44,675 nt of DNA, from NCBI GenBank assembly GCA_030631415.1, contig DAOVLE010000009.1, positions 1 through 44,675 on the forward strand, read 5' to 3'. The notes beneath the pieces are model-generated. The model was not told the origin of the DNA. It worked only from the letters and a program-made list of their open reading frames with translations, and did no database searches. This stretch comes from JAAEQG01 sp023133475 (lineage in GTDB: Bacteria > Planctomycetota > Phycisphaerae > UBA1845). Positions 33,646 through 41,959 of the stretch are shown here, piece by piece. Position numbers and translations under genes: made by a program. Position 1 is the first letter of the stretch. Each line of letters opens with the position of its first letter.

Positions 33646-34023
33646 CTACGACGGCGGTGTTCCCTTGACGTAATGCTCATGCTGCTCCGCGTAGTCGGGC
33701 GGCATCTCATCTGGCGCAGCCAGCTCGGCGATTCGATCCAGCACATGCCGGGCCTGCTCCGGCTCAAACACGACCTTTACCGGCGTCTCTGCAGCGATGT
33801 CCGCCGGGACGGGCTCATCCAGCACCACGTACTGGCAGATACTAGTTGGTTCCGGAACAAGAAGCCCATCTTCGCACAGCCCATCAATATGGAACCGAAT
33901 AGCCTCGCGGATTTCACGCTCAACTTCCTCAACGGTGCGTCCGGTAGCCACGCAACCCGGCAGATCGGGGACGTAAGCCGAATAATTCCCGTTTGCCTTT
34001 TCAATGACCACACCATAGCGCAT
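33646..34023 (-). CDS. HicB-family protein (antitoxin-like)
   Basis: An N-terminal HicB fold: MRYGVVIEKANGNYSAYVPDLPGCVATGRTVEEVEREIREAI. The C-terminal part (about residues 70-125) is acidic and specific to this protein. HicB antitoxins neutralise a HicA mRNA-interferase, but no HicA-sized frame lies next to it (the 90 bases upstream are too short), so this is a solitary HicB-like gene. GTG 34026 is an alternative start; GAGAGG before ATG 34023 favours the latter. Confidence 0.8.
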   Translation of the reverse strand: MRYGVVIEKANGNYSAYVPDLPGCVATGRTVEEVEREIREAIRFHIDGLCEDGLLVPEPTSICQYVVLDEPVPADIAAETPVKVVFEPEQARHVLDRIAELAAPDEMPPDYAEQHEHYVKGTPPS

Positions 34024-34113
34024 CACAGACCTCTCTTCAGCTTAGCCTGTTTCATTATACTGTTTAGAGTTCCGGGCGGCGGCATTCGCAACAACGCCCG
34101 GAAACCCACCGGC

Positions 34114-34305
34114 TCACGTGGCTCCCGCACTCTGCCGGTCCTTGACTCTTCGCCACCAGCGGGCGATCGGCGAGTTCGAGGTTTCCAACTCACGCAGGAA
34201 CCTGTCACGGATTTCTTCCTCGGTCATCCCCTTGTGTTTTTCGCGCAACTTGCGTTGGATTTCGTCCTTCATCGCAACGCAATCAAACGCCTTGGTCTTG
34301 CCCAT
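34114..34305 (-). CDS. Small putative antitoxin of the PIN-domain toxin
   Basis: 63 residues, basic and helical, with FDCVAMKDEIQ and KGMTEEEI. I recognise this pattern from small proteins paired with VapC-type PIN toxins of the DTSVLGG type, where it acts as the antitoxin. It starts one base after the PIN gene stop (TGA followed directly by ATG), so the two are made together, with the toxin first. The order is the reverse of the commonest arrangement. Confidence 0.7.
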   Translation of the reverse strand: MGKTKAFDCVAMKDEIQRKLREKHKGMTEEEIRDRFLRELETSNSPIARWWRRVKDRQSAGAT

Positions 34306-34758
34306 TCAGACCACCTCCCTTGGTGAACGGATGTCAATCATCGGGTAACCTTCGCGCAGGTTCACGGCATTGAATCCACGAATCTTTTCGATATGCACGA
34401 TATGCCTGAAGTTCCAACTGACGATCAGATCCGCTTTTGCCACCGATGCCAACGCCACATGAAGCGCGTCATTGCTTGATCTCTCACCAACAACCCCGGC
34501 TTTGAGGTACGCATCACGTAAGTCGACGGATTCGCCATCGCGAACCAAGGGCTCCACGTAGCCTTCAGGCAGTTCGCTCACCAGATCACGGACGCGAACA
34601 GGTGCCTGCTCCAACTCCTCCAGCGTAAGATCGGAAATGAGCACCGTCAATTCACCAGCCTGCGCAAGATCGAGGAGCGTCCGACTCGCCTCGGCGAACT
34701 CCTCATCAAAACAACCGCCTAGTACGGAGGTATCGGCATAGACTCGAAGGTGTTTCAT
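34306..34758 (-). CDS. PIN-domain ribonuclease, VapC-type toxin
   Basis: 150 residues. The PIN metal-binding acids are visible: Asp in VYADTSVLGG (residue 9), Glu in LEELEQ, and Asp in SSNDALH, followed by the SWNFRH motif. VapC-type toxins cleave RNA (tRNA or rRNA) when the antitoxin is lost. The partner is the 63-residue gene immediately downstream. The pair is located inside the complex I operon between nuoD and nuoE. AGGAG lies just before the ATG. Confidence 0.85.
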   Translation of the reverse strand: MKHLRVYADTSVLGGCFDEEFAEASRTLLDLAQAGELTVLISDLTLEELEQAPVRVRDLVSELPEGYVEPLVRDGESVDLRDAYLKAGVVGERSSNDALHVALASVAKADLIVSWNFRHIVHIEKIRGFNAVNLREGYPMIDIRSPREVV

Positions 34759-34869
34759 GACTCCTGGGCCTCATTCTGCCCCATGTCGTGTTGCACTGTT
34801 CCCTTGTCCTTCGCCTGTAGAAACTTTCAGAATCGCCGTATGATCTTGTTTTGCGTACACACGAGCGTG

Positions 34870-35109
34870 TTAGCTGACTTCCGTTTCTTCGATCGGAACC
34901 ATGCTGACTACGTGCAGCAGGGAGACGGTATCGACTTTCTCGAACAGGCGGGTGCCGTCGCGCCGTTGGGTGCCGATAGTGATCGCCGAACGGCTAACGA
35001 TCACTTGCTCGGGGTGCCGGACCTCGTAGATGTCGCCGTTCAATATCCTGAGCTTGAATGGGCGGAATCGCTCGGGCTCCAAAGCTTTGACCACTTCTTC
35101 GGGTCTCAT
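34870..35109 (-). CDS. Small uncharacterised protein
   Basis: 79 residues, no membrane segment. The sequence RPFKLRILNGDIYEVRHPEQVIVSRSAITIG looks like a beta-rich domain of the kind annotated only as hypothetical in planctomycetes. It starts the accessory cluster between nuoD and nuoE and is read on the same strand. Start ATG 35109; no clear ribosome binding site. No function is proposed. Confidence 0.6.
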   Translation of the reverse strand: MRPEEVVKALEPERFRPFKLRILNGDIYEVRHPEQVIVSRSAITIGTQRRDGTRLFEKVDTVSLLHVVSMVPIEETEVS

Positions 35110-35133
35110 CGCACGTCTCTGTTCTTGTCTGTA

Positions 35134-35305
<172 letters not shown>

Positions 35306-36568
35306 CTACCGATCTAATTCTCCCGCGATGATGTTCATCCCGCTGAGAATCGCGACGACATCGCTGATGCGGTGTCCCACTACCAGATGTGGGAAACACT
35401 GATAGTTGACAAAGCACGGCGGGCGGCAGCGCACTCGATATGGCGTGTTCCCGCCGTCGCTGACCAGGTAGAAACCCAACTCGCCGTTGACGGTTTCGTT
35501 GGCTGCGTAAACCTCGCCGACCGGCGGCGTAAAGCCGCGGTTGGGCATGATCTTCTCAAAATGATGGATCAGCCCCTCGATGCTGGAGTGCACCTCGCCC
35601 TTGTCGGGCAAAGTTATTTTTTCGTCTGGCAGCACATTCACAGGCCCCTCGGGGATGTTGTCTGCCAACTGCTCGATGATGGCCCGCGACTGGCGGATTT
35701 CCTCCAAACGAACCAGGTATCGAGCCAGGCAATCGCCGCTGTGGCTGATCGGCACCTTGAAATCGACCGCCGAGCTACCCGCACCGTCCCAGTTGTCCGC
35801 AAAGCACAGATACGGCTGATCCTTGCGCAAATCCATCCGCACCCCGCTGGCTCGGGCCAATGGGCCGGTCAGGCCCCAATTGATCGCGTCCTCCTTGCTG
35901 ATGTAGCCGATCCCCTTGACACGCTCGATGAAGATGCGGTTGCGCGTCAACAGCCTTTCCATGTCCACGATCGCCGGTTCGAGTTCGTCTTTAAGGAAAA
36001 TCTTCAGCTTTTGGATCCAACCGGGCGTGATGTCCTCTATTCTCAACCCGCCGATACGGGTGAAGCTGGTGGTGAACCGATGCCCGCAGAGTTCCTCGAA
36101 CAGGTCGTAGATCGTCTCCCGAGCGTTGAACGGATACATGAACGCCGTGTACCCGCCCAAGTCCAGCCCCGAGCAACCCACGCACACCAGATGGTCCTGA
36201 ATCCGAGCCATCTCCGCCAAAATGGTGCGGATCACCTTGCACCGCGGCGTCAACTCGATCCCGAACAACTGTTCGCAGGCATGATGCCACGCGATGTTAT
36301 TCGCAGCCGGCGACACGTAGTTCAGCCGATCGGTCACCACCACGAACTGGTTATAGCTACGGTGCTCGCCCAGCTTCTCGAACCCGCTGTGCAGGTAGCC
36401 GATATGAACCGTACAGGACATCACCCGTTCACCGTCCAGCTCCAGCACATGGCGAAGCGTCGTGTGTGTAGCGGGGTGCTGAGGGCCAAGGTTCAAGCAC
36501 CACAAATCGCTACCAGGTTCCTCGGGTGCATAGACCGCTTGTTGTGACGTGTCGGGTGTAGTAGCCAT
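35306..36568 (-). CDS. nuoD: NADH-quinone oxidoreductase subunit D
   Basis: The 49-kDa subunit contacting the quinone site and cluster N2. GPQHPATHTTLRH near the N-terminus and the conserved HSGFEKLGEHRSYNQ and DITPGWIQ segments are present. 420 residues from ATG 36568 (MATTPDTSQQ). An upstream frame to 36679 is only repeat-derived sequence. It is separated from nuoC by repeats C and F. Confidence 0.95.
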   Translation of the reverse strand: MATTPDTSQQAVYAPEEPGSDLWCLNLGPQHPATHTTLRHVLELDGERVMSCTVHIGYLHSGFEKLGEHRSYNQFVVVTDRLNYVSPAANNIAWHHACEQLFGIELTPRCKVIRTILAEMARIQDHLVCVGCSGLDLGGYTAFMYPFNARETIYDLFEELCGHRFTTSFTRIGGLRIEDITPGWIQKLKIFLKDELEPAIVDMERLLTRNRIFIERVKGIGYISKEDAINWGLTGPLARASGVRMDLRKDQPYLCFADNWDGAGSSAVDFKVPISHSGDCLARYLVRLEEIRQSRAIIEQLADNIPEGPVNVLPDEKITLPDKGEVHSSIEGLIHHFEKIMPNRGFTPPVGEVYAANETVNGELGFYLVSDGGNTPYRVRCRPPCFVNYQCFPHLVVGHRISDVVAILSGMNIIAGELDR

Positions 36569-36575
36569 GCTATTT

Positions 36576-36782
36576 AGTCCAAAGTCCAAAGTCCAAAGTC
36601 CAAAGTCTGGGTGGCCCATGGCTTTAGCCGTGGGGGACACGAATCCAAACGCCCAGGCCGCTACGGAGTCCAGCGGCACTCGAATGAATCATTCGTGTCC
36701 CCCACCGCTAAAGCGATGGGCCACCCGCCCACCGCTGGTCCCTGACTTTGGACTTTGGACCTTGGACCTTGGACTTTGGACT
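36576..36782. repeat. Repeats F, C, F between nuoC and nuoD
   Basis: Family F (36576-36608, TCCAAAGTCCAAAGTCC), a full family C paired unit (36609-36726) and a second, inverted family F run (36742-36782, TTGGACTTTGGACC). The whole forms a large inverted structure, with F outside C. Confidence 0.88.
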
Positions 36783-36786
36783 AATT

Positions 36787-37326
36787 CTACGCGCCATCGC
36801 GTGTTACAACTTCGCAGTTCTCCCGCTCGCCGCGCCCTTGCAGCGGATAGTCCTTTCGCAACGGGTGAGCCTCGAACTCCTCCCACGTCAGAATCCGCCG
36901 CAGATCGGGATGCCCCTCAAACCGCACGCCAAACATGTCCCACACTTCCCGCTCCATCCAATCGGCTGACTTCCACACCGAAACCACCGATGGAACCGTC
37001 GGATCGGGGTCGTTGGCAAAGCACTTGGCCCACAACCAACGACCCGAAGAAATCGAGTGCAACGTGTAAGTCACCGCAAAACGGTCCGTGGCACCAGGGA
37101 AGTTCAGATAATCAACGCCGTTGAGGTCCGAAAGCCGATCAAAACCGCACCGCGAATCATCATAAAGGAACCGCATGACCTCGAGCAAACGGTTCGGTGG
37201 AATGCGGATACACATCTGGCTCGGGCCTGACGGGCGATCCAACAGCGGTGCGGGGGAAAAGTCGATGTCGCCAAAACGCTCCCGCAACGCGGCGTAAACC
37301 TCATCAAATCCCAAACTGGCAATCAT
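36787..37326 (-). CDS. nuoC: NADH-quinone oxidoreductase subunit C
   Basis: The 30-kDa subunit of the peripheral arm. 179 residues with VWKSADWMEREVWDMFGVRFEGHPDLRRIL, the family's hallmark. ATG 37326; the upstream site is weak. The last residues lie next to a family F repeat. Intact. Confidence 0.94.
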   Translation of the reverse strand: MIASLGFDEVYAALRERFGDIDFSPAPLLDRPSGPSQMCIRIPPNRLLEVMRFLYDDSRCGFDRLSDLNGVDYLNFPGATDRFAVTYTLHSISSGRWLWAKCFANDPDPTVPSVVSVWKSADWMEREVWDMFGVRFEGHPDLRRILTWEEFEAHPLRKDYPLQGRGERENCEVVTRDGA

Positions 37327-37390
37327 GAGCTACGCATTCTCCTACCGCGCGATCACGGCTTTTATCCATGTACCTATATATCTACTGTAT

Positions 37391-37969
37391 CTACGCCGGT
37401 TGGTCAGCCGGCGGCTTGATGGTAATCCGCAACCCGTCGCCGCGCTCGGCACTGGGCACCACGCCGTCATTGTCCACAATGTTCTGAACTGCCATCAACC
37501 CTTCCAGCAGCGTCTCAGGCCTCGGCGGGCAACCCGGGACATATACGTCAACCGGAAGAAACCGGTCGATCCCCTGGATCACCGCATAGGTGTCGAACAA
37601 CCCACCAGTGCAGGCACAGGCTCCCATGCTCATCACCCACTTCGGCTCACACATCTGCTTATATATCCGCTGGAGCACCGGCAGCATCTTGATCACCACC
37701 CTGCCTGCCACCAGCATCAGATCGCACTGCCGGGGCGTGAATCGCATGGCTTCGGACCCGAAGCGGGCGATGTCGTAGCGGCTGGCTCCGGTGGCCATCA
37801 ACTCGATCCCGCAGCAGGCGGTGGCAAAGGGCATAGGCCAAAGCGAAAAACGCCGCGACCAGTTCACCGTGCGCTTCCGCAACTCCCCCACCAGATAGTC
37901 CAAACGGGTCGCCACAACATCATCGCCGGACATCGCGTGCCCAGCACCAACCGGCCGGTCTAATCCCAT
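37391..37969 (-). CDS. nuoB: NADH-quinone oxidoreductase subunit B
   Basis: Carries cluster N2, the last Fe-S centre before quinone. ATACCGIELMA (two adjacent Cys), GACACTGG and VPGCPPRPE supply the ligands. ATG 37969 overlaps the nuoA stop and has AAGGGGA about 7 bases upstream. 192 residues. Confidence 0.95.
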   Translation of the reverse strand: MGLDRPVGAGHAMSGDDVVATRLDYLVGELRKRTVNWSRRFSLWPMPFATACCGIELMATGASRYDIARFGSEAMRFTPRQCDLMLVAGRVVIKMLPVLQRIYKQMCEPKWVMSMGACACTGGLFDTYAVIQGIDRFLPVDVYVPGCPPRPETLLEGLMAVQNIVDNDGVVPSAERGDGLRITIKPPADQPA

Positions 37970-38427
37970 TTGAAAATCCCCTTACGCCACTCGTACAAAT
38001 AGCCCACCAGCAGAATCGCCAGAAAGACACCCATCGCCGCCAGCAAGAACCCCTTGGATGCCTCCACGCCGCCCATCGCAACCGTCGAAGTCGCACTGGT
38101 CGCGCTCTTATAGAAAACCGGCGTCCAAGGCCAGAGGAACAACACCTCAACGTCGAACAGCAAGAACAATATCGCCACCATGTAGAAACGCACGTTGAAC
38201 TGGCGCCGCGCATCACCAATCGTCGGGACTCCGGATTCGTAGGTCCCGTGTTTGGTCGGCCCTTTCAAGCCTCCGCGAATCAGACGCCGACCGCCGATCA
38301 GGTGGCTTAGAATCAAAATGATGCCCGCAAGCGCCACCGCCACCGCGATGACGAACAGAATAGCCACATAAGGCTGGAACTGAGTGGTTGCAACCAAGGG
38401 ACAATCCTCCGATGCCGAGCTACCCAT
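37960..38427 (-). CDS. nuoA: NADH-quinone oxidoreductase subunit A
   Basis: Small three-helix complex I subunit with the conserved YESGVPT and FYMVAILFLLFDVEVLFLWPW segment. 155 residues as drawn. A TTG at 38397 (MVATTQFQ) has GGAGGAT 7 bases upstream and may be the true start, giving about 145 residues. First of the fourteen complex I genes. Confidence 0.92.
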   Translation of the reverse strand: MGSSASEDCPLVATTQFQPYVAILFVIAVAVALAGIILILSHLIGGRRLIRGGLKGPTKHGTYESGVPTIGDARRQFNVRFYMVAILFLLFDVEVLFLWPWTPVFYKSATSATSTVAMGGVEASKGFLLAAMGVFLAILLVGYLYEWRKGIFKWD

Positions 38428-38478
38428 GCCTCAATAATCAGGCGTGCGGTAAATTGTACAGCCCTTCCCCACCACCGC

Positions 38479-38706
38479 CTATGTCGCCTCTTCCTTGCTT
38501 TCGGCGGTCTCCTTTGCTGCCTTGTCGGTTTTGTCTTTCTTGCCGACCTTTGCCTTGCGGTTGGCTATCTTAGGCAAACCGATGGGGCATTGCCCCTCCT
38601 CCCAGCGATCCTCCAGTTTGAGGGTCTCGATACGCTCAGCCCGGGTCAGCACATTGCGGTGACGGGCCAAAGAAGCCTTGCTTTTCAGTGACTTGTCCAA
38701 CGACAT
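38479..38706 (-). CDS. Small basic protein (TIGR04137-like, PVC family)
   Basis: 75 residues. The opening MSLDKSLKSKASLARHRNVL followed by TRAERIETL matches the small basic protein family known from Planctomycetes, Verrucomicrobia and Chlamydia. Its function is not known; a ribosome or RNA link is sometimes assumed. It has a Lys/Glu-rich C-terminal extension (KKDKTDKAAKETAESKEE) that is longer than the core. AAGGAG precedes the ATG. It lies between the SPOR-like gene (13 bases away) and nuoA. This gene is the best single taxonomic marker in the window. Confidence 0.8.
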   Translation of the reverse strand: MSLDKSLKSKASLARHRNVLTRAERIETLKLEDRWEEGQCPIGLPKIANRKAKVGKKDKTDKAAKETAESKEEAT

Positions 38707-38719
38707 TCCGACGAACTCC

Positions 38720-39553
38720 TTACCAACTATCGCCTTTCAGCTTTCTGAAGTATGCACTCTGGAAATCGTACTGCCCACCACTTTGCGAGTAAACCTTGCC
38801 AAGCTGACGCACTTTCTCAAGATGTTCCCGCGCCAACTGCTCTTGAACCTGGTCTTCGAGATTATACCCCTTGGCTGTGATCAGGCGGTAACCATAGGCT
38901 CCGGACTGCTCCAGCTCGATAATCGCAGTCTGAATCCCGTTTTCCCACAAAAACGTGCAGGCCTGCACCGCATCACCGCGGGCATCGCGTCTGAAATCCT
39001 GCACCACGATGTAATTGTACCCTGATACCCAAGGCACGTCTGCACCATCGTAACCCTCACCGAGCACCACGGCAGGTGCGACAGCCATCGCCGCATCCCT
39101 CACTCCTGCGCCTGTGGTGGGGTCTTCACCGATCCCGTCAAACAGGTTCGATGTCGGCACCGCCTGGCGGGCCTGCTCGATCTCGCCGTCTGCCCGCTCC
39201 TGGATCGCCCGCCGGGCCTGCTCCTTCCCAAAGCAATAAGATAGGTAACAGGCTCCACCCAGCACCAGAACCACCACCGCCGCGGCGATTGTCGCGTTCT
39301 TCTGGGTCAGCGAGAAGCGGACGCGGTTGCTGTCCACCTCGCAAAACGGCTCGAAGCAAGGCTCCACACCCCGGCGGGCGGGCTTGCCCTCGCCGGGCGG
39401 CTTCGCGCTGGGGGCTGACTTCTGCCCCATCGGGGGGGCAGAGGGCTCGTCCAGCTTGGCGGATCGGGTATCCACACGCTGGGCAACCGCGTCATCCTCC
39501 TCGCCGTTTCTCATCAACTCGAACAGAGCCGGTCCCTGTTTCGACTTAGCCAT
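38720..39553 (-). CDS. Single-pass membrane protein, SPOR-like, planctomycete type
   Basis: 277 residues from ATG 39553 (MAKSKQGPALFELMRNG), with GGGGGAAG about 8 bases upstream. A charged cytoplasmic part is followed by one helix (about residues 84-105, IAAAVVVLVLGGACYLSYCFG) and an external domain. YNYIVVQDFRRDARGDAVQACTF near residue 175 resembles the first strand and helix of SPOR (peptidoglycan-binding) domains, with a following RLITAKGYN strand. The GPALFELM start is common to a set of planctomycete proteins. Function not assigned. Confidence 0.65.
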   Translation of the reverse strand: MAKSKQGPALFELMRNGEEDDAVAQRVDTRSAKLDEPSAPPMGQKSAPSAKPPGEGKPARRGVEPCFEPFCEVDSNRVRFSLTQKNATIAAAVVVLVLGGACYLSYCFGKEQARRAIQERADGEIEQARQAVPTSNLFDGIGEDPTTGAGVRDAAMAVAPAVVLGEGYDGADVPWVSGYNYIVVQDFRRDARGDAVQACTFLWENGIQTAIIELEQSGAYGYRLITAKGYNLEDQVQEQLAREHLEKVRQLGKVYSQSGGQYDFQSAYFRKLKGDSW

Positions 39554-39637
39554 CACCGGCTTCCCCCGCTGACACAAATCCCAAGTCTCGCCTCAGAGCC
39601 AAGCTAGCATAACAACCGCCGGCAATTATTCAAGCCT

Positions 39638-39709
39638 GTAGGGCAGGTTGAAAACCTGCCGAAGTGCAAGTAGATTTTGGCAATTGATGTAGGGCGGGTT
39701 CCACCCGCC
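39638..39709. repeat. Two family A-type hairpins
   Basis: A variant (39638-39660, GGGCAGGTTGAAAACCTGCC) and a standard A copy (39689-39709), in the spacer between divergent genes. A part of the first variant recurs at about 39719 as GGCAGGTTGAATGCCCGAAG, which overlaps the start of the next gene. Confidence 0.8.
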
Positions 39710-39732
39710 TTCCCCATTGCAAGGCAGGTTGA

Positions 39733-41421
39733 ATGCCCGAAGTGAATAGACCGATAACCCGACGCCAATGGTTTCGTGAGACGGCACTGTCGCTGGCGGC
39801 GGCCTCTCTCGCCGGGGGCGGGTGCGGGGTGAGCGAGGGGCGGTTGCTGCCCAACGAGTCCACCGGTCCACTACCCGACGACGGATACCGGTTGCTTGCG
39901 CGGTTCGCGCATATCTGCGATGCGCAAATCATCGACGAAGAGTCACCAGCCCGCCTGACCTTTGCCAAAACTCTGATACCCTCCTCCTGGCGTGCTTATG
40001 AGCGGTACTCGCCGCACTTGCTGGACGGCATTATCCGTGCGATCAACCGCCACCACGAATTCAGAGACCCACTTGATTTCGTGATTCACGCCGGTGATGC
40101 GGTGGATAACCGGCAACTTAACGAACTGCAATGGTTCCTTGACGTGTTTGACGGGAATCCGATCAAGCCCACCAGCGGCCCGGACGATCGGGCTGCCGAC
40201 CGCCGTGGGCCGTCGCATCTGGACCCTCACGCTTTCTTTGAACCCCAGGGGTTGTATCGTCAGGGCATCCACGGGGACAAGCCCTCCATTCCCTGGTTTG
40301 CCCTGGTAGGGAACCACGATGTTTTTGCGCAGGGCATCTTTCCGATTGTCGCCAGCCCCTTGGGCGGCACCTATGCGCCGTTGCCGTTGCAGAACCGTCT
40401 CGGGCTTTTCCTGCCGACGTTTTTGGGTCCGACTTCGAGCCTGACCTATTCACCGATCAGCCCAGCCCGTCCCGGATTGCCGCAGGCTCCGGCGTTTCCC
40501 ACGCAAATCATTCCCAACCCGGAGCGACGGTACTTCAGTCAAAAGGAATTCACCAGCGCCCACTTTGGCACCGTCACCGGGCCGGCGGGGCATGGTTTTA
40601 TGCACCGCGATTCGGCGCGGGCCTGGTACAGCGTGTCGCCGGTTCCGGGTTTGCGGTTGGTGGCTTTGGATTCATGTTGCCCGGTGGCGACGTTTCCGGC
40701 GGGCATTTATTGGGAGGGGTCGATCAGTTCGGAGCAGATCGCGTTTCTGGACAGCGAGCTTCAAGCGGCACAGAGCCGTGGCGAGTTGGTTCTGGTGCTC
40801 ACGCATCATCCCAGCAGCAGCTTGCGGTGGTCTTACGGGTCTGCGGTTACCGCGGATGAGTTTCGGGCGTTGTTGAATCGCCATGAGTGTGTGGTGGCGC
40901 ATTTAGTCGGCCACAACCACCGTCACCGTGTCAGCAGCCACGGCGGGTATGTCGAGTTTGAAACCGCATCCATTCTGGACTATCCGCAGGAAGGGCGTTT
41001 TGTGGAGATATGGAGAAGTGCCGACGACGTTCAGTTGCGTTACCGGGTGTTTTCGCATCTGCCCAGCCCCGAGGATTTCGCGCTTGCTGGTCAGTCGGCT
41101 TGGGGGCATGACCCTTTGTTGGAGATGCGGCGCATTGCCTTCGAATTGGCAGCCAGGGACCCGGTGGTTCCCGGTCTGGCGTCTGCGGAGCAGTTGCTCG
41201 AGGAGGGGATTGCCCCGATCACCGACGCGATTTCGGGAATAACCGAGGAGATCACCACATTCGGCGAGCAGGTGGCCACCTTCACTGATAAGTTTGCCGA
41301 CAGCGCAACCGACGCGGCTACGCAACTACTCAGGAAGGAAGCAGCCGCTCGAGTTCGCAAGGCCCAAGCTGGTGCCCTGCATGATCGTGCGGGAGTAATA
41401 GTCTTGGGGGTAAGGCAATGA
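39733..41421 (+). CDS. Exported metallophosphoesterase, TAT lipoprotein
   Basis: 562 residues. The N-terminus combines a twin-arginine motif (TRRQWFRE) with the lipobox-like LAGGGC, so it is probably exported folded and lipid-anchored. The metallophosphoesterase blocks appear in order: HICDAQ, HAGDAVDN, VGNHD (with Asn and His), LTHHPSS and GHNHRH. The last ~90 residues are an amphipathic, repeat-like helix (ITEEITTFGEQVATFTDKFADS). The substrate could be a phosphomonoester, diester or nucleotide. It follows a divergent promoter region and is 46 bases upstream of the MazG-like gene. Confidence 0.85.
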   Translation: MPEVNRPITRRQWFRETALSLAAASLAGGGCGVSEGRLLPNESTGPLPDDGYRLLARFAHICDAQIIDEESPARLTFAKTLIPSSWRAYERYSPHLLDGIIRAINRHHEFRDPLDFVIHAGDAVDNRQLNELQWFLDVFDGNPIKPTSGPDDRAADRRGPSHLDPHAFFEPQGLYRQGIHGDKPSIPWFALVGNHDVFAQGIFPIVASPLGGTYAPLPLQNRLGLFLPTFLGPTSSLTYSPISPARPGLPQAPAFPTQIIPNPERRYFSQKEFTSAHFGTVTGPAGHGFMHRDSARAWYSVSPVPGLRLVALDSCCPVATFPAGIYWEGSISSEQIAFLDSELQAAQSRGELVLVLTHHPSSSLRWSYGSAVTADEFRALLNRHECVVAHLVGHNHRHRVSSHGGYVEFETASILDYPQEGRFVEIWRSADDVQLRYRVFSHLPSPEDFALAGQSAWGHDPLLEMRRIAFELAARDPVVPGLASAEQLLEEGIAPITDAISGITEEITTFGEQVATFTDKFADSATDAATQLLRKEAAARVRKAQAGALHDRAGVIVLGVRQ

Positions 41422-41467
41422 ATCCGCAGATTTCACAGATTTCACAGATTTCTGGAGTGTTTACCTT

Positions 41468-41818
41468 ATGACAGATGCTGATACCACTGTAGCCGAGCTT
41501 CGCAGTCGTATTGCAGACTTTGTTCACCGGCGTAACTGGGAGCAGTTCCACGATCCCAAGAACCTGTCGGCTTCCATCGCCATCGAGGCTGCCGAGTTGA
41601 TGGAGCATTTCCAGTGGGTGCACAGCGACTGCGCGGGCGAGGTCCGCAACGATCCGGTTGCCATGGCTGACATTGGCGAGGAGTTGGCTGACGTTCTGGC
41701 ATTTGCCCTGTCCTTTGCCAATGCACTGGACATCGACATAACCACCGTGCTGCTCGCCAAGCTTCAGAAGAACGAGGGGCGCTATCCGGCGGAGAAGTAC
41801 TACGGGCGTTTCAAGTAG
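41468..41818 (+). CDS. MazG-like nucleotide pyrophosphohydrolase (RS21-C6 type)
   Basis: 116 residues, single domain. The metal-binding helices are visible as SIAIEAAELMEHFQW and GEELADVLAFALSFAN (Glu-x-x-Glu and Glu-Glu-x-x-Asp). Such enzymes hydrolyse nucleoside triphosphates (often dCTP or modified dNTPs) to monophosphate and pyrophosphate, cleaning the nucleotide pool. ATG at 41468. It shares its strand with the metallophosphoesterase 46 bases upstream. Secure at family level. Confidence 0.9.
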   Translation: MTDADTTVAELRSRIADFVHRRNWEQFHDPKNLSASIAIEAAELMEHFQWVHSDCAGEVRNDPVAMADIGEELADVLAFALSFANALDIDITTVLLAKLQKNEGRYPAEKYYGRFK

Positions 41819-41840
41819 CAAGTCTTGCGGCACAAATCCG

Positions 41841-41922
41841 ATCAGTACCGCGATCAGTACCGCGACCGTAAGGGAGCGGCCAATCCAAGTAGGGCCGCTC
41901 CCTCACGGTCGCGGTACTGATT
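41841..41922. repeat. Family D inverted repeat with an internal duplication
   Basis: The left arm repeats ATCAGTACCGCG twice before continuing, and the right arm ends at about 41922. The partial doubling suggests slippage or a partial insertion event. Confidence 0.85.
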
Positions 41923-41938
41923 GATAGCTGCACTGAGC

Positions 41939-41959
41939 AAAAAAAATATGGTTTTTTTT
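41939..41959. other. A8-N5-T8 hairpin-forming tract
   Basis: Eight A residues (41939-41946), TATGG, and eight T residues (41952-41959). In RNA this can fold as an A-U hairpin; as DNA it is probably strongly bent. It sits about 120 bases after the MazG-like gene. It may be a weak terminator, but a GC-rich stem is lacking. Confidence 0.35.

Noticed and set aside
36569..36679. N-terminal extension of nuoD
   Set aside because: The extra codons read through family F and C repeats; the ATG at 36568 starts normal NuoD sequence.
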